DNA from: Actinoplanes utahensis
Lineage (GTDB): Bacteria; Actinomycetota; Actinomycetes; Mycobacteriales; Micromonosporaceae
Direction: 5' to 3'
DNA: 64,000 nucleotides
NCBI RefSeq assembly: GCF_016862455.1
Contig: NZ_BOMZ01000078.1
Location: 1-64,000 of the forward strand
Within the stretch, counting starts at the first letter, position 1; each line of letters opens with the position of its first letter. Of the stretch, positions 1 through 8,113 are shown piece by piece. The notes under the pieces are model-generated. The model was not told the DNA's origin, did no database searches, and worked only from the letters and a program-made list of their open reading frames with translations. The position numbers and the translations under genes are program-made.

Positions 1-102
1 GCGCCGGATCCGCCGGTGACCGAGCATCCCGCGCCGGATCCGCCGGTGATCGGTCACCCCGCGCCGGGCCCACCGGTGATCGGGCACCTGCGGATCCGGC
101 GC
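1..102. repeat. 30-bp tandem repeat (3 copies) ending in an inverted copy
   Basis: Three head-to-tail 30-bp units occupy 1-30, 31-60 and 61-90, each beginning GCGCCGG and containing CCGGTGA. The first 13 bases of the unit recur in inverted form at 90-102, so the array can fold back. The 30-bp period keeps frame: on the plus strand frame 1 reads as a proline-rich decapeptide repeat of the type APDPPVIGHP that stays open to a TGA at 139-141, and frame 3 is open to 195. It may therefore be the tail of a gene that starts outside the window, or non-coding. I cannot decide from the sequence. Confidence 0.75.
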
Positions 103-295
103 GGGCCGGCCTCCCGTTCCCGCGCCTGCCCGGCATCCTGATCGCCGGCGCGACAGAGATCGAGCCCGATCGCTTGCTCGGTCGATCGCACCGGTAAACT
201 CCGCGAACTGGATTCGCGACCTTCCGCCACCGAGAGCGTGTGGACTGCGGGCGCGGACAGCGGCCGGAATACACACGCGGGTGTAGGAGGTACAG

Positions 296-1120
296 GTGCC
301 GGATCAACTGGACTGGATTCCCGCCGACATCGATGTGGACCGTCCCAGCAACGCCCGGGTCTACGACTACTTCCTGGGCGGGGCGCACAACTTCGAGGTC
401 GACCGGCAGCTGGCCGAGCAGATCATCCGGATGACCCCGAACGTCGGCGACACCATGCGGGCCAACCGGGTGTTCCTGCGGCGCGCGGTCCGTTACCTGG
501 CGGGGCAGGGCATCCGGCAGTTCCTCGACATCGGCTCCGGCATCCCGACGGCCGGCAACGTGCACGAGATCGCGCAGGCCGCGTCGCCGGGCAGCCGGGT
601 GATCTACGTGGACATCGACCCGGTCGCGGTGGCGCACAGCCGGACCATCCTGCGCGACGACCCGTACACCGTGGTGGTCTGCGCCGACCTGCGCGAGCCC
701 GCGGACCTGCTGGACCGGGCCCGCGCCACCGGGCTGCTCGACTTCAGCCGGCCGGTGGCCATCCTGCTCGCCGGGGTGGTGCACTTCCTGCCCGATTCCG
801 ACGACCCCGCCGCGATCATCGGGCGGCTGCGCGACGCGGTCTGCCCGGGTAGTTACCTGCTGCTCTCGCACGTCACCGGGGACGGGCAGCCGCCGGAGGT
901 GCTCGCCGCGTACGACCTGTCCGGCCAGACCGACTCGGCGCTGCGGCTGCGCAGCCGGGCCGAACTGGCCCGGTATTTCGACGGCTTCACCCTGGTCGAC
1001 CCGGGCCTGGTGTTCCTCACCACCTGGCGGCCCGAGCCGGGGGACGAGCCGGACGAGGATCCGCAGCGGACGGCGGCGTACGCGGGTGTGGGGATCCTCG
1101 CGGGTGATGTCCGCGCGTGA
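296..1120 (+). CDS. SAM-dependent methyltransferase, SAV2177/DUF574 family
   Basis: The GTG start at 296 follows an AGGAGG at 285-290. The 274-residue product opens with the family hallmark of SAV2177-type actinobacterial S-adenosyl methyltransferases: RPSNARVYDYFLGGAHNFEVDR near residues 15-36, then a Rossmann glycine loop (FLDIGSGIPT, about residue 77-86) and the acidic YVDIDPVA strand end that holds the SAM ribose. The natural substrate of this family is unknown. Its stop codon lies inside the next gene, a c-di-GMP protein (14-nt overlap), so the two are probably co-translated. Family assignment is firm; function beyond methyl transfer is not known. Confidence 0.9.
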   Translation: MPDQLDWIPADIDVDRPSNARVYDYFLGGAHNFEVDRQLAEQIIRMTPNVGDTMRANRVFLRRAVRYLAGQGIRQFLDIGSGIPTAGNVHEIAQAASPGSRVIYVDIDPVAVAHSRTILRDDPYTVVVCADLREPADLLDRARATGLLDFSRPVAILLAGVVHFLPDSDDPAAIIGRLRDAVCPGSYLLLSHVTGDGQPPEVLAAYDLSGQTDSALRLRSRAELARYFDGFTLVDPGLVFLTTWRPEPGDEPDEDPQRTAAYAGVGILAGDVRA

Positions 1121-3215
1121 CGCCGCCGTCGCGCGGTTCGTCCGGCAGTGGGTGCGGGCCGTGCGGCAGGCCGGTTTCCAGCCGCTGAGCGCCGCCGAGC
1201 TCAAGACGATGCTGTCCGGGCACACGCACCGTCTCCTGGCGGCGCTGGCCGGTGGCACGGACGATCCCGGGGTCGGCACGGACATCGGCGAGTCCCTGGT
1301 GCGGGCCGGTCTCACCGACCCCGGCGCGGTCCGTGCCTGCCTCGTCACGTTCGGCGCGCCGCTGCGTACCCTGCTGGCCGTGCTGGACGCCGACCGGGAC
1401 CGGGTCGCCGACCGGGTGACCGCGGTGCAGGCCGATCTCGCCGCCGGGTACGCCGCCGCTCTGCGCGGCCGCACCCTGGTGGAGCAGGAACGCATCGGGC
1501 AGGCGGTGCTGCGCGCCCACAAGGAGACCGAGCAGGCGCTGTGGGAGAGCGAGGCCCGGTTCGGTGCCCTGTTCCGGGACGCGGCGATCGGCATCGGGAT
1601 CGCCGACGTGGACGGCCGGATCGTGCGGGTCAACCCGGCGCTGGCCCGCCTGCTCGGGTACACCGAGGACGAGGTGCGCGCGCTCACCGTCCGGGACCTG
1701 GTGCACCGGACCGACGTGCCGGACATGTGGGTGCGCTACGACGAGATGGTCAGCGGGGCGCGGGACTACGTGCGGATGGAGAAGGCGTACCCCCGCAAGG
1801 ACGGATCCGAGGTGTGGACCACCGTGACCGTCTCGCTGCTGCGCGACGACACCGGGGCGCCGCGGTACACGGTGGCGATGATGGAGGACGTCACCGAACG
1901 CCATCGCCTTCAGGAGCGACTCCGGTACGAGGCCACCCACGACCTGCTCACCGGACTGCCGAACCGGGCCTGCTTCACCGAACGGCTGACCGCGGCGTTC
2001 CAGGAGCCGGACAACCGGGTCGGCCTCTGCTACCTGGACCTGGACGGCTTCAAACGGATCAACGACAGCCTCGGCCACGACGTCGGCGACCGGCTGCTCG
2101 TCGCCATCGCCGGCCGGCTGCGCCGGTGCGCCGGCGAGTCCGGTCACCTGGTCGCCCGGATGGGTGGCGACGAGTTCGTCGTCCTGGCGACCGGGGCCTC
2201 CCAGGACGACCTGATCGCGGTCGCCGACCGGGTGCTCGCCAGCCTGGAGCATCCGGTGCAGGCCGGCACCCACCAGTTCCGGGTGTCGGCGAGCATCGGC
2301 ATCGTCACCCAGCAGGCGCGCGACAGCGGACCGGCGGAGATCCTGCGGGCGGCCGACCTCACCCTGTACCGGGCGAAGGCCGCCGGGCGGGGCCGCTGGC
2401 TCTGCTACGACGCCGAGCTCAACGCCGTCCAGGTGGCCCGCTACACCCTCGCCGAGGAGCTGCCGACCGCGCTGCACCGCGGCGAGTTCGGCCTGCTCTA
2501 CCAGCCGCTCGTCGAGGTCGGCAGCGGCCGCCTGCTCGGCGTGGAGGCGCTGCTGCGCTGGCATCACCCCCGGCTCGGCACGCTGTCCCCGGACGTGTTC
2601 ATCGACCTGGCCGAGGAGAGCGGCGCGATCGGCCCGATCGGCAGGTGGGTGCTGGGGGAGGCGTGCGCGCGGGCCGCCGCCTGGCGCCGCCGGTTCCCGT
2701 CGTTCGTGGTCAGCGTCAACCTGGCCACCGCACAGACGTACGATCCGCGGCTGGTCGGTGACGTGCTGACGGTCCTGGCCGACACCGGTCTGCCACCGGG
2801 GTCGCTGCAACTGGAACTGACCGAGAGCGCCATGATGGCGGGTTCCGGCGCGCCGATGGAGGCGCTGCGGACCCTCGCCGGGCACGACATCCGGATCGCC
2901 ATCGACGACTTCGGCACCGGCTACTCCAACCTGGTCTATCTGCGGACCCTGCCGGTCCGGGTGCTCAAGCTGGCCCGGCAGTTCGTCGACGGGCTCAAGG
3001 ACGGTGGCAGCCCCGCCGACGCGCACATCGTGGCCACGCTCATCGACCTCGCCCACGTCCTCGACCTGTCGGTGATCGCCGAAGGGGTGGAGACGCCGGA
3101 GCAGCTGGCCCGGCTGCGGGAGCTCGACTGTGACGCGGCGCAGGGCTGGCATCTCGGCCGCCCGGTCACGGCCGCCGCGATCGACGACCTGCTCACCCGC
3201 GACGTCCGCGTCTAG
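1107..3215 (+). CDS. PAS-GGDEF-EAL cyclic-di-GMP signalling protein
   Basis: The product has 702 residues from the ATG at 1107; a GTG at 1086 is an alternative start. Residues about 1-140 are an unassigned helical N-terminus, about 145-265 a PAS domain (ALFRDAAIGIGIADVDG), about 280-435 GGDEF and about 450-700 EAL. The cyclase motif GGDEF is intact at 353-357, but there is no RxxD inhibitory site five residues before it. The phosphodiesterase domain keeps EAL (480-482), the asparagine of VNLAT, ELTE, DDFGTG (Asp600, Asp601), Lys621 and GVE, but the usual K-I-D is K-L-A (Ala623), so hydrolytic activity is questionable. It is probably cytosolic, with no membrane segment visible. The start overlaps the upstream methyltransferase by 14 nt, and its stop overlaps that of the convergent gene. 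Confidence 0.93.
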   Translation: MSARDAAVARFVRQWVRAVRQAGFQPLSAAELKTMLSGHTHRLLAALAGGTDDPGVGTDIGESLVRAGLTDPGAVRACLVTFGAPLRTLLAVLDADRDRVADRVTAVQADLAAGYAAALRGRTLVEQERIGQAVLRAHKETEQALWESEARFGALFRDAAIGIGIADVDGRIVRVNPALARLLGYTEDEVRALTVRDLVHRTDVPDMWVRYDEMVSGARDYVRMEKAYPRKDGSEVWTTVTVSLLRDDTGAPRYTVAMMEDVTERHRLQERLRYEATHDLLTGLPNRACFTERLTAAFQEPDNRVGLCYLDLDGFKRINDSLGHDVGDRLLVAIAGRLRRCAGESGHLVARMGGDEFVVLATGASQDDLIAVADRVLASLEHPVQAGTHQFRVSASIGIVTQQARDSGPAEILRAADLTLYRAKAAGRGRWLCYDAELNAVQVARYTLAEELPTALHRGEFGLLYQPLVEVGSGRLLGVEALLRWHHPRLGTLSPDVFIDLAEESGAIGPIGRWVLGEACARAAAWRRRFPSFVVSVNLATAQTYDPRLVGDVLTVLADTGLPPGSLQLELTESAMMAGSGAPMEALRTLAGHDIRIAIDDFGTGYSNLVYLRTLPVRVLKLARQFVDGLKDGGSPADAHIVATLIDLAHVLDLSVIAEGVETPEQLARLRELDCDAAQGWHLGRPVTAAAIDDLLTRDVRV

Positions 3216-3994
3216 GTCCGGCGTTTCAGCACGGCGTAGAAGGCGGGGACCGCCGTGGGGCCGCCGGTGACCACCACGTCCAGGTCCGTCGTGCCGGTGG
3301 TCAGCACCTGCCAGCGGTCGGCTGGGAACGCGCGGGCCAGCTCACGCTCGCCGAAGTCGCGGGGGATCGGCAGCCCGGCCCGCAGGCAGCGGGCCACCGT
3401 CTGCGGGAACGCGGTCAGCCGTACCCCCAGCTGTTCCAGGTAGCGCAGCGCGCCGCCCGCCCCCGCGGTCTCCACCAGCAGCACCACACCGCGTTCGCCG
3501 GCCAGGTCGGCCAGGTTGCCGGCGGCGGCGCGCCGCTGCCGTTCGTCCAGGATGTGCAGCAGGCCACGGATGTGCACGTTGGCCGGCCCGAGCTCCGCGG
3601 CCAGATCCCGGCCGGCGCCGGGCCGGGTGATGTCGGCGACCCGGAACGACAGCCTGGACCGTCCCGCGGCGCGTTGCCGGGCCCGCGCGACCGCCTCTCC
3701 CGACACGTCGACGCCGACCACCGGCGCGAAACGGTCGGCGAGCAGCAGCGCCTGGGTTCCGTTGCCGCATGCCACGTCGACCACCGGCAGCGCCGGATCG
3801 AAGTGCCGGAGCGCCTGGTCCAGGCACCATCGGGTGCCCCGGTCGGTGGCGCCGTCCCACAGCACGTCGCCGTCCGCGCCGCCGCCGCCGATGTCGCGCC
3901 AGTAGGTGTCCCACACCCGGTCACGGCCGCGCGGCGCCCGCGCCGCGTACCAGATCACCCGGGGCAGGACCAGGAACCGCCGCAGGGCCGCCAT
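3212..3994 (-). CDS. Class I SAM-dependent methyltransferase
   Basis: About 260 residues. A Rossmann SAM-binding signature VVDVACGNGTQALLLADRF is followed by VVGVDVSGEAVARARQRA, the acidic residue that binds the SAM ribose, and later an FRVADITRP segment (motif II/III). The start is placed at the ATG whose A is shared with the TGA of the upstream MarR gene (TGATG junction); a GTG one codon earlier at 3997 also exists. The gene is translationally coupled to that regulator, which suggests co-regulation. The substrate cannot be inferred. The 3' end overlaps the 3' end of the opposing PAS-GGDEF-EAL gene by 4 nt, so the two are convergent with no terminator space. Confidence 0.85.
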   Translation of the reverse strand: MAALRRFLVLPRVIWYAARAPRGRDRVWDTYWRDIGGGGADGDVLWDGATDRGTRWCLDQALRHFDPALPVVDVACGNGTQALLLADRFAPVVGVDVSGEAVARARQRAAGRSRLSFRVADITRPGAGRDLAAELGPANVHIRGLLHILDERQRRAAAGNLADLAGERGVVLLVETAGAGGALRYLEQLGVRLTAFPQTVARCLRAGLPIPRDFGERELARAFPADRWQVLTTGTTDLDVVVTGGPTAVPAFYAVLKRRT

Positions 3995-4425
3995 CACGCG
4001 CGCCCGGCGTAGTCGCGCATCGCCTCGGCGACCTCGTGCAGGAAGGCGGTCGCCGCGGTGACCTCGTCGGGGGCCATCCGGGCGGCGGCCGCCTCGATCC
4101 GCTGGATCAGCGGATGCAGGGCCTCCGCGGCCTGCTGCCGGGTGCGGTTGCCGGCCACGACGGTCTGCCGGCGGCGGTCGGAGGGATGGCGTACGCGTTC
4201 GGCGTGCCCGGCTGCCTCGAGGCGGTCGACGAGTGTCGTCGCGGAGGCGGATCGGATGCCGAGGCGGTGGCCGAGCTCGGTCGGCCCGAGCCCGTCCGGG
4301 CTGCTCAGCAGATGATCGAGCGCTATCGCGTCGGTGACGCCGACGCCGAGGCGGCGGGCCAGGCCGTGGGTGGCCTCCCCGTTGGCGCGCAGCAGGTCCC
4401 GGACGGCGAGAGCGAGGTCGGTCAC
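3994..4425 (-). CDS. MarR-family transcriptional regulator
   Basis: About 143 residues from a GTG at 4425. The winged-helix region reads DAIALDHLLSSPDGLGPTELGHRLGIRSASATTLVDRLEAAGHAERVRHPSDRRRQTV, the classic MarR layout with recognition helix and DxRRR wing. A longer reading from ATG 4479 adds residues of poor coding character and would leave only about 12 bp to the divergent polyprenyl synthase, so the shorter start is preferred. The AT-rich strip 4430-4490, unusual here, probably holds the divergent promoters and operator. It is coupled to the downstream methyltransferase through TGATG. The ligand is unknown. Confidence 0.85.
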   Translation of the reverse strand: MTDLALAVRDLLRANGEATHGLARRLGVGVTDAIALDHLLSSPDGLGPTELGHRLGIRSASATTLVDRLEAAGHAERVRHPSDRRRQTVVAGNRTRQQAAEALHPLIQRIEAAAARMAPDEVTAATAFLHEVAEAMRDYAGRA

Positions 4426-4490
4426 GGAAAGATCATAAACCCCTCGGGTAGCAAGACAATCTAAATACTCTTCTGCCAAGATTCATTGCC

Positions 4491-5576
4491 ATGGAGAGGA
4501 ATCCGCACCCGCTGAAGATCGAAGACCTTCGCACCCGGGTGCACGAGACCATCACGGAGTTCCTCCGCGTGCAGGAGCGGGTGCTCGCCGAGGTGAGCGA
4601 CGACTGCCTGCCATTGGTGCGGTACGTGGCCGACCTGATGGACGGCGGCAAACGGCTGCGCCCGGCCTTCTGCTACTGGGCGTGGCGAGCCGCCGGCAGG
4701 CCCGACGATCCGGCCCTCGTGGCCGCGGCCGCCGCGCTGGAGTTCTTCCAGGCCGCCGCCCTGATCCACGACGACATCATGGACGGCTCCGACACTCGGC
4801 GCGGCGCCCCCGCCATGCACCGCCGGTTCGCCGCCCTGCACCGCGGCAACGACTGGAGCGGCGACTCCGACCGTTTCGGCGCGTCCACCGCCATCCTCGC
4901 CGGCGACCTGTGCCTGACCTGGAGCGACGAGCTCTACACCGGCAGCGGCCTGCACCCGGCCGCGCTCGTCCGCGGACGAGCCGTCTTCGACCGGATGCGC
5001 ACCCAGCTGATGGGCGGGCAGTACCTGGACCTGCTGGAACAGGCCACCGCGGGCCGCCGCCCGGACGGCGCGCTGGACCGGGCCCGCCGGGTGGTGCGGT
5101 TCAAGAGCGCCAAATACAGCGTCGAACAGCCGCTGCTGCTCGGCGGGCGGCTCGCCGGCGCCGGTGACGACCTGCTGGCCGGCCTCTCCGCCTACGGGCT
5201 GCCGCTCGGCGAGGCGTTCCAGTTGCGCGACGACATCCTCGGCGTGTTCGGCGACGCCGCCCGGACCGGCAAACCCGCGGGCGACGACCTGCGGGAGGGC
5301 AAACGTACGGTCCTCGTCGCCCTGGCCCTGGACCGGGCCGACGCCGCCGGACAGGCGACCCTGCGGTCCCTGCTCGGCGACCCGGGCCTCGGCGCCGACG
5401 GCGTCGAGACCCTCCGGGAGATCATCACCGGCGCCGGGGCGCTCGACGCCGTCGAGACCATGATCGGCGAGCTGCTGGACCGGTCCCTGACCGCCCTCGG
5501 CGGTCTGCCGGTCGACGAGACGAGCCGGTCGGTGCTGGCCGCGCTGGCGCAGGCCGCCACCGGCCGGACATCGTGA
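4491..5576 (+). CDS. Polyprenyl synthetase (isoprenyl diphosphate synthase, IdsA/GGPPS type)
   Basis: The 361-residue product condenses IPP with allylic diphosphates to give a trans-prenyl diphosphate; chain length cannot be told from sequence alone. GGKRLRP (about 44-50) binds IPP. The first aspartate-rich motif is HDDIMD (Asp94, Asp95, Asp98). The second is RDDILG (Asp247, Asp248) followed by GKPAGDDLREGKRT; glycine replaces the last Asp of the canonical DDxxD, a form I recall from actinobacterial members. The ATG at 4491 is preceded by an AT-rich promoter region shared with the divergent MarR gene. No other terpenoid genes are adjacent, so its pathway is open (quinone side chain, carotenoid or other). 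Confidence 0.9.
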   Translation: MERNPHPLKIEDLRTRVHETITEFLRVQERVLAEVSDDCLPLVRYVADLMDGGKRLRPAFCYWAWRAAGRPDDPALVAAAAALEFFQAAALIHDDIMDGSDTRRGAPAMHRRFAALHRGNDWSGDSDRFGASTAILAGDLCLTWSDELYTGSGLHPAALVRGRAVFDRMRTQLMGGQYLDLLEQATAGRRPDGALDRARRVVRFKSAKYSVEQPLLLGGRLAGAGDDLLAGLSAYGLPLGEAFQLRDDILGVFGDAARTGKPAGDDLREGKRTVLVALALDRADAAGQATLRSLLGDPGLGADGVETLREIITGAGALDAVETMIGELLDRSLTALGGLPVDETSRSVLAALAQAATGRTS

Positions 5577-5624
5577 CGCCTCGCCGGCCGGTCATGGCGG
5601 CGGGCGGGCGATAGCATCGACGCC

Positions 5625-5990
5625 GTGCGGAACTGGGAGGCTGAGCGGGAGCGCCTGCTCCGCAATGCCCAGGGCGACTACGCGCGCTCGCTGAAGCTCA
5701 TGCGCGACAAGGATCCGCAGCTCAGCGAAGACGGGTTCCATCTGCTGACGCTGATCGCGGCCGACCACATCGACGAGCTGATCCAGGAGTATCGGCGCGA
5801 CGGCCCCCACCGCTATTGGCTGCTGGAGCTGATCGCCGGCGCCGGGTCACCGAGGGCGTTCGACGTGCTGGCGGAGGCCCTGGACCACGAGGAGGAGTCG
5901 TACCGCTCCCGGGCCGAGGGCGGCTTGCGTGCCCTGGACACGAAGGAGGCCCGCCGCCTCCTCTTCGAGCGCGGCCGGCGGACTCGCTGA
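5625..5990 (+). CDS. Hypothetical protein, small helical (HEAT-like)
   Basis: 121 residues from a GTG at 5625, no clear ribosome-binding site. The sequence is charged and predicted mostly helical, with pairs of amphipathic helices (SEDGFHLLTLIAADHIDELIQEY; RAFDVLAEALDHEEESYRSRAEGGLRAL) that resemble HEAT-type repeats seen in small regulators of protein interaction. I do not recognise a named family. Codon use fits its neighbours, so it is likely a real gene. It follows the polyprenyl synthase by 48 nt in the same direction and may share its transcript. Confidence 0.65.
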   Translation: MRNWEAERERLLRNAQGDYARSLKLMRDKDPQLSEDGFHLLTLIAADHIDELIQEYRRDGPHRYWLLELIAGAGSPRAFDVLAEALDHEEESYRSRAEGGLRALDTKEARRLLFERGRRTR

Positions 5991-6029
5991 TGGTGGACGG
6001 GCGGCCTGCTGGGGCCGCCCGAACCCGGT

Positions 6030-6821
6030 CTAATTCAGGATCGAGGTGGTACGGGTGCCCTTGGGGTCCACCACGATGCAGGTGACCCCGCGGTCCCGGC
6101 TCCACGTGCTGCGCTGCGGATGCAGGTAGTAGATGTCCAGCTCCTCGTTCTGCGGGGTGTCGTACGGCTCGAACGCCACACCGCACTCGTCGTCGCTCTC
6201 CTCCTCGATCGCCGGCTCACCCGGGAACGGCCCGGACGGCAGGGTGAAGACGTGGTAGACCTCCGCCGCGTGCGGCTGGGTGCACGGCACCACCGGCATG
6301 TCGTACACCGTCGTCGACTCGTCGAACTCGCGGATGCAGTCGCCGCGCTTCAACGCGGTGGCCTCCACGTCGGTGATCCCGGCCGCCCGGTCCCGGGACT
6401 CGTCGACGATCAAGGTGGTCACGATCGCGATCGTGACCACCAGCGTCAGGCTGGAGATCACCACCCCGGCGATGGCCATGCCGCGGCCCTTCTGCGGACG
6501 CCGTTTGATCTGCACCAGCGCGGCGATGCCGAACCCCATGCCGAGGAGGGTGCCCACGACCAGGCCACCGCAGATGCTGGCGACCAGGGAGACGATCGCG
6601 AATCCGTTGGTGCCGGCCTGCGCCGGGTACGGTGCGAACTCCGGCGGTACGTAACCCGGCGGCGGTCCGTAACCCGACGGCGGTCCGTACTGCTCGTGCG
6701 GCAGGTCGTCTCCGGGGTACGGCTGCGGCGCGAACGGGTCGTACGGCGGGACATGGGGAGCGGGCGCGGCGTACGGGGTGGCCGGCTGCTGGAACGGATC
6801 AGAAGGAACCTGGTTGTGCAC
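6030..6821 (-). CDS. Membrane protein: proline-rich N-terminus, DUF4190 hairpin, extracytoplasmic septum-formation-like domain
   Basis: About 263 residues from a GTG at 6821 (an in-frame ATG at 6914 exists). Residues 1-75 are rich in Pro, Tyr and Gly, with PPSGYGPPPGYVPPEF-type repeats. Two membrane segments follow (FAIVSLVASICGGLVVGTLLGMGFGIAALVQI and GMAIAGVVISSLTLVVTIAIVTTLI), matching DUF4190. The C-terminal ~120 residues, outside the membrane, contain paired cysteines (GDCIREF, VVPCTQPHAAEVY, DDECG, VTCIV) and the CTQPHxxEVY pattern of the actinobacterial septum-formation domain. Role unknown; probably an envelope protein of growing or dividing cells. Confidence 0.8.
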   Translation of the reverse strand: MHNQVPSDPFQQPATPYAAPAPHVPPYDPFAPQPYPGDDLPHEQYGPPSGYGPPPGYVPPEFAPYPAQAGTNGFAIVSLVASICGGLVVGTLLGMGFGIAALVQIKRRPQKGRGMAIAGVVISSLTLVVTIAIVTTLIVDESRDRAAGITDVEATALKRGDCIREFDESTTVYDMPVVPCTQPHAAEVYHVFTLPSGPFPGEPAIEEESDDECGVAFEPYDTPQNEELDIYYLHPQRSTWSRDRGVTCIVVDPKGTRTTSILN

Positions 6822-7000
6822 GAACGAACCGTAGTGGCCCGTACCGTTCACGTCGCACCCGTATCCGTCTCGCCTTCGCATCGCCGTGCGTCGCAGTGCC
6901 GCGTTCGGCGCCACCCTCCTGCCCGACAGCGTCCTTCCCTACCTCGGCCTGCTGCCGGTCGTTCTGATCGAGGGCCTCTGAAGGGTGCCTGTGCCATCGG

Positions 7001-7339
7001 TCAGGGCCGCGGGGCGTACATGATGACGGCGACGCCGATCAGGCAGATCGCGGCGCCGGCGACGTCGTAGCGGTCGGGCCGGAATCTGTCGACGACCATC
7101 GCCCAGCCCAGCGACCCGGCGACGAAGACCCCGCCGTACGCGGCGAGGATCCGGCCGAAGTTCGCGTCCGCCTGCAACGTCGCGACGAAGCCGTACGCGC
7201 CCAGCGCGGCGATCCCGGCGCCGACCCACCACAGCCCCCGGTGTTCGCGGACGCCCTGCCAGATCAGCCAGGCGCCACCGATCTCGGCCAGCGCGGCCAG
7301 GGCGAACAGCAGGATCGAACGGAGGATCATCATGCGCAC
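7001..7339 (-). CDS. YnfA/UPF0060 family small multidrug-resistance-like membrane protein
   Basis: 112 residues, four predicted membrane helices (ILLFALAALAEIGGAWLIW; LWWVGAGIAALGAYGFVATL; ILAAYGGVFVAGSLGWAMVV; VAGAAICLIGVAVIMYAPRP). The AEIGGAWLIWQG and DRFRPDRYDVAGAAICLIGVAVIMY signatures match the YnfA family, related in fold to SMR transporters. Start at 7339, with further in-frame ATGs at 7333 and 7330. It sits just downstream of the metal-resistance operon on the same strand, separated by about 38 nt, so it could be part of that transcript. Its substrate is unknown. Confidence 0.88.
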   Translation of the reverse strand: MRMMILRSILLFALAALAEIGGAWLIWQGVREHRGLWWVGAGIAALGAYGFVATLQADANFGRILAAYGGVFVAGSLGWAMVVDRFRPDRYDVAGAAICLIGVAVIMYAPRP

Positions 7340-7376
7340 ATGTCAGCACACCGGCCCGCGGGTGCCGTCGCGCCGG

Positions 7377-7685
7377 TCAGCAACCGCATCCGCCGCCGGT
7401 GCACCCGCAGCCGGTGTGCCGGGCGGAGCGGCGCCGGTGCAGCCCCCACATCCCCAGCGCCGCCACGACGAGGCCGGCGGCGACGGCGAGCAGCGTCCTC
7501 TCCAGGATCGCGGCGCCGGCGGCGGTGAGCACGCCGGCGCCGATCAGCAGGGGCAGGGCGCAGCAGGTGGCGCAGGCGAGGACGGCGAGCCCGCCGGTGA
7601 CCTTGCTGCGCCGTGGTGGCTCGGTGCCGATCCGCACCGGTGCCGGGACGGCGGTACGGGTCGGCGGGGTGGCGGGCCGGTTCAT
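7377..7685 (-). CDS. Short MerT-like metal transport membrane protein
   Basis: 102 residues. The first membrane helix carries a vicinal Cys pair (GGLAVLACATCCALPLLIGAGVLTAAGAA), the arrangement used by MerT/MerC-type mercuric ion importers. A second helix (TLLAVAAGLVVAALGMWGLH) and a C-terminal cysteine cluster (GCGCTGGGCGC) follow. The ATG at 7685 overlaps the stop of the MerR-family gene (ATGA). It is shorter than canonical MerT, which has three helices. Binding of a thiophilic metal is inferred from Cys placement and the MerR neighbour; import versus sequestration is open. Confidence 0.75.
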   Translation of the reverse strand: MNRPATPPTRTAVPAPVRIGTEPPRRSKVTGGLAVLACATCCALPLLIGAGVLTAAGAAILERTLLAVAAGLVVAALGMWGLHRRRSARHTGCGCTGGGCGC

Positions 7686-8113
7686 GCGGGCGCTCCGTCC
7701 GGTCGGGTGGTGGCGATGGTCAGGTACGGGATCGGGCAGTCGGCGCAGGTGCAGTCGGTGAGGCTGTCGCAGCGCGCGTCGACGACCTGGGTGAGCGTGC
7801 CGCGGATCGCGGTCAGGTCGGCGATCTTCCGGTCGATCTCGGCGATCTTGTCGATGGCGCGTTGCCGCAGGTCCGCGTTCGGGTGCCGGCGCCGGCCGGC
7901 GTCCAGGAGACCGGCCACCTCGTCGAGGGTGAAACCGAGCCGCTGCGCCGCTTTGATCACGGTGAGCAGGGCGACGGTGTCGGCCGGGTAGAGCCGGTGC
8001 CCGCCGTTGGACCGGACCGGTTCGGCGAGCAGGCCACGGCGTTCGTAGTAGCGCAGCGTCTGGATGTTGACGCCGGCCCGCTCGGCGACCTCGCCGGTGC
8101 GCAAGCCCTCCAT
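7682..8113 (-). CDS. MerR-family heavy-metal-responsive transcriptional regulator
   Basis: 143 residues from the ATG at 8113. The N-terminal winged helix is typical of MerR (LRTGEVAERAGVNIQTLRYYERRGLLAEP...GHRLYPADTV), followed by the AAQRLGFTLDEV segment, a dimerisation helix, and a Cys-rich C-terminus (CDSLTDCTCADCP) suited to binding a thiophilic ion. Start and stop both overlap neighbours (TGATG upstream, ATGA downstream), so three genes form one unit. Members twist an over-spaced promoter when metal binds; just such a promoter lies at 8542-8573. The exact metal (Hg, Pb, Zn, Cu) cannot be fixed by sequence. Confidence 0.88.
   Translation of the reverse strand: MEGLRTGEVAERAGVNIQTLRYYERRGLLAEPVRSNGGHRLYPADTVALLTVIKAAQRLGFTLDEVAGLLDAGRRRHPNADLRQRAIDKIAEIDRKIADLTAIRGTLTQVVDARCDSLTDCTCADCPIPYLTIATTRPDGAPA

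Noticed and set aside
1..102. CRISPR array
   Set aside because: The 30-bp units are contiguous direct repeats without spacers, and no cas gene is present.
1017..3152. 711-residue minus-strand open frame
   Set aside because: It is the antisense shadow of the PAS-GGDEF-EAL gene; composition (long runs of Arg, Gly, Pro, His) is that of GC-rich antisense and no domain appears.
6939..7349. 136-residue minus-strand frame
   Set aside because: Out-of-frame shadow of the YnfA-type gene, rich in Arg and Gly.
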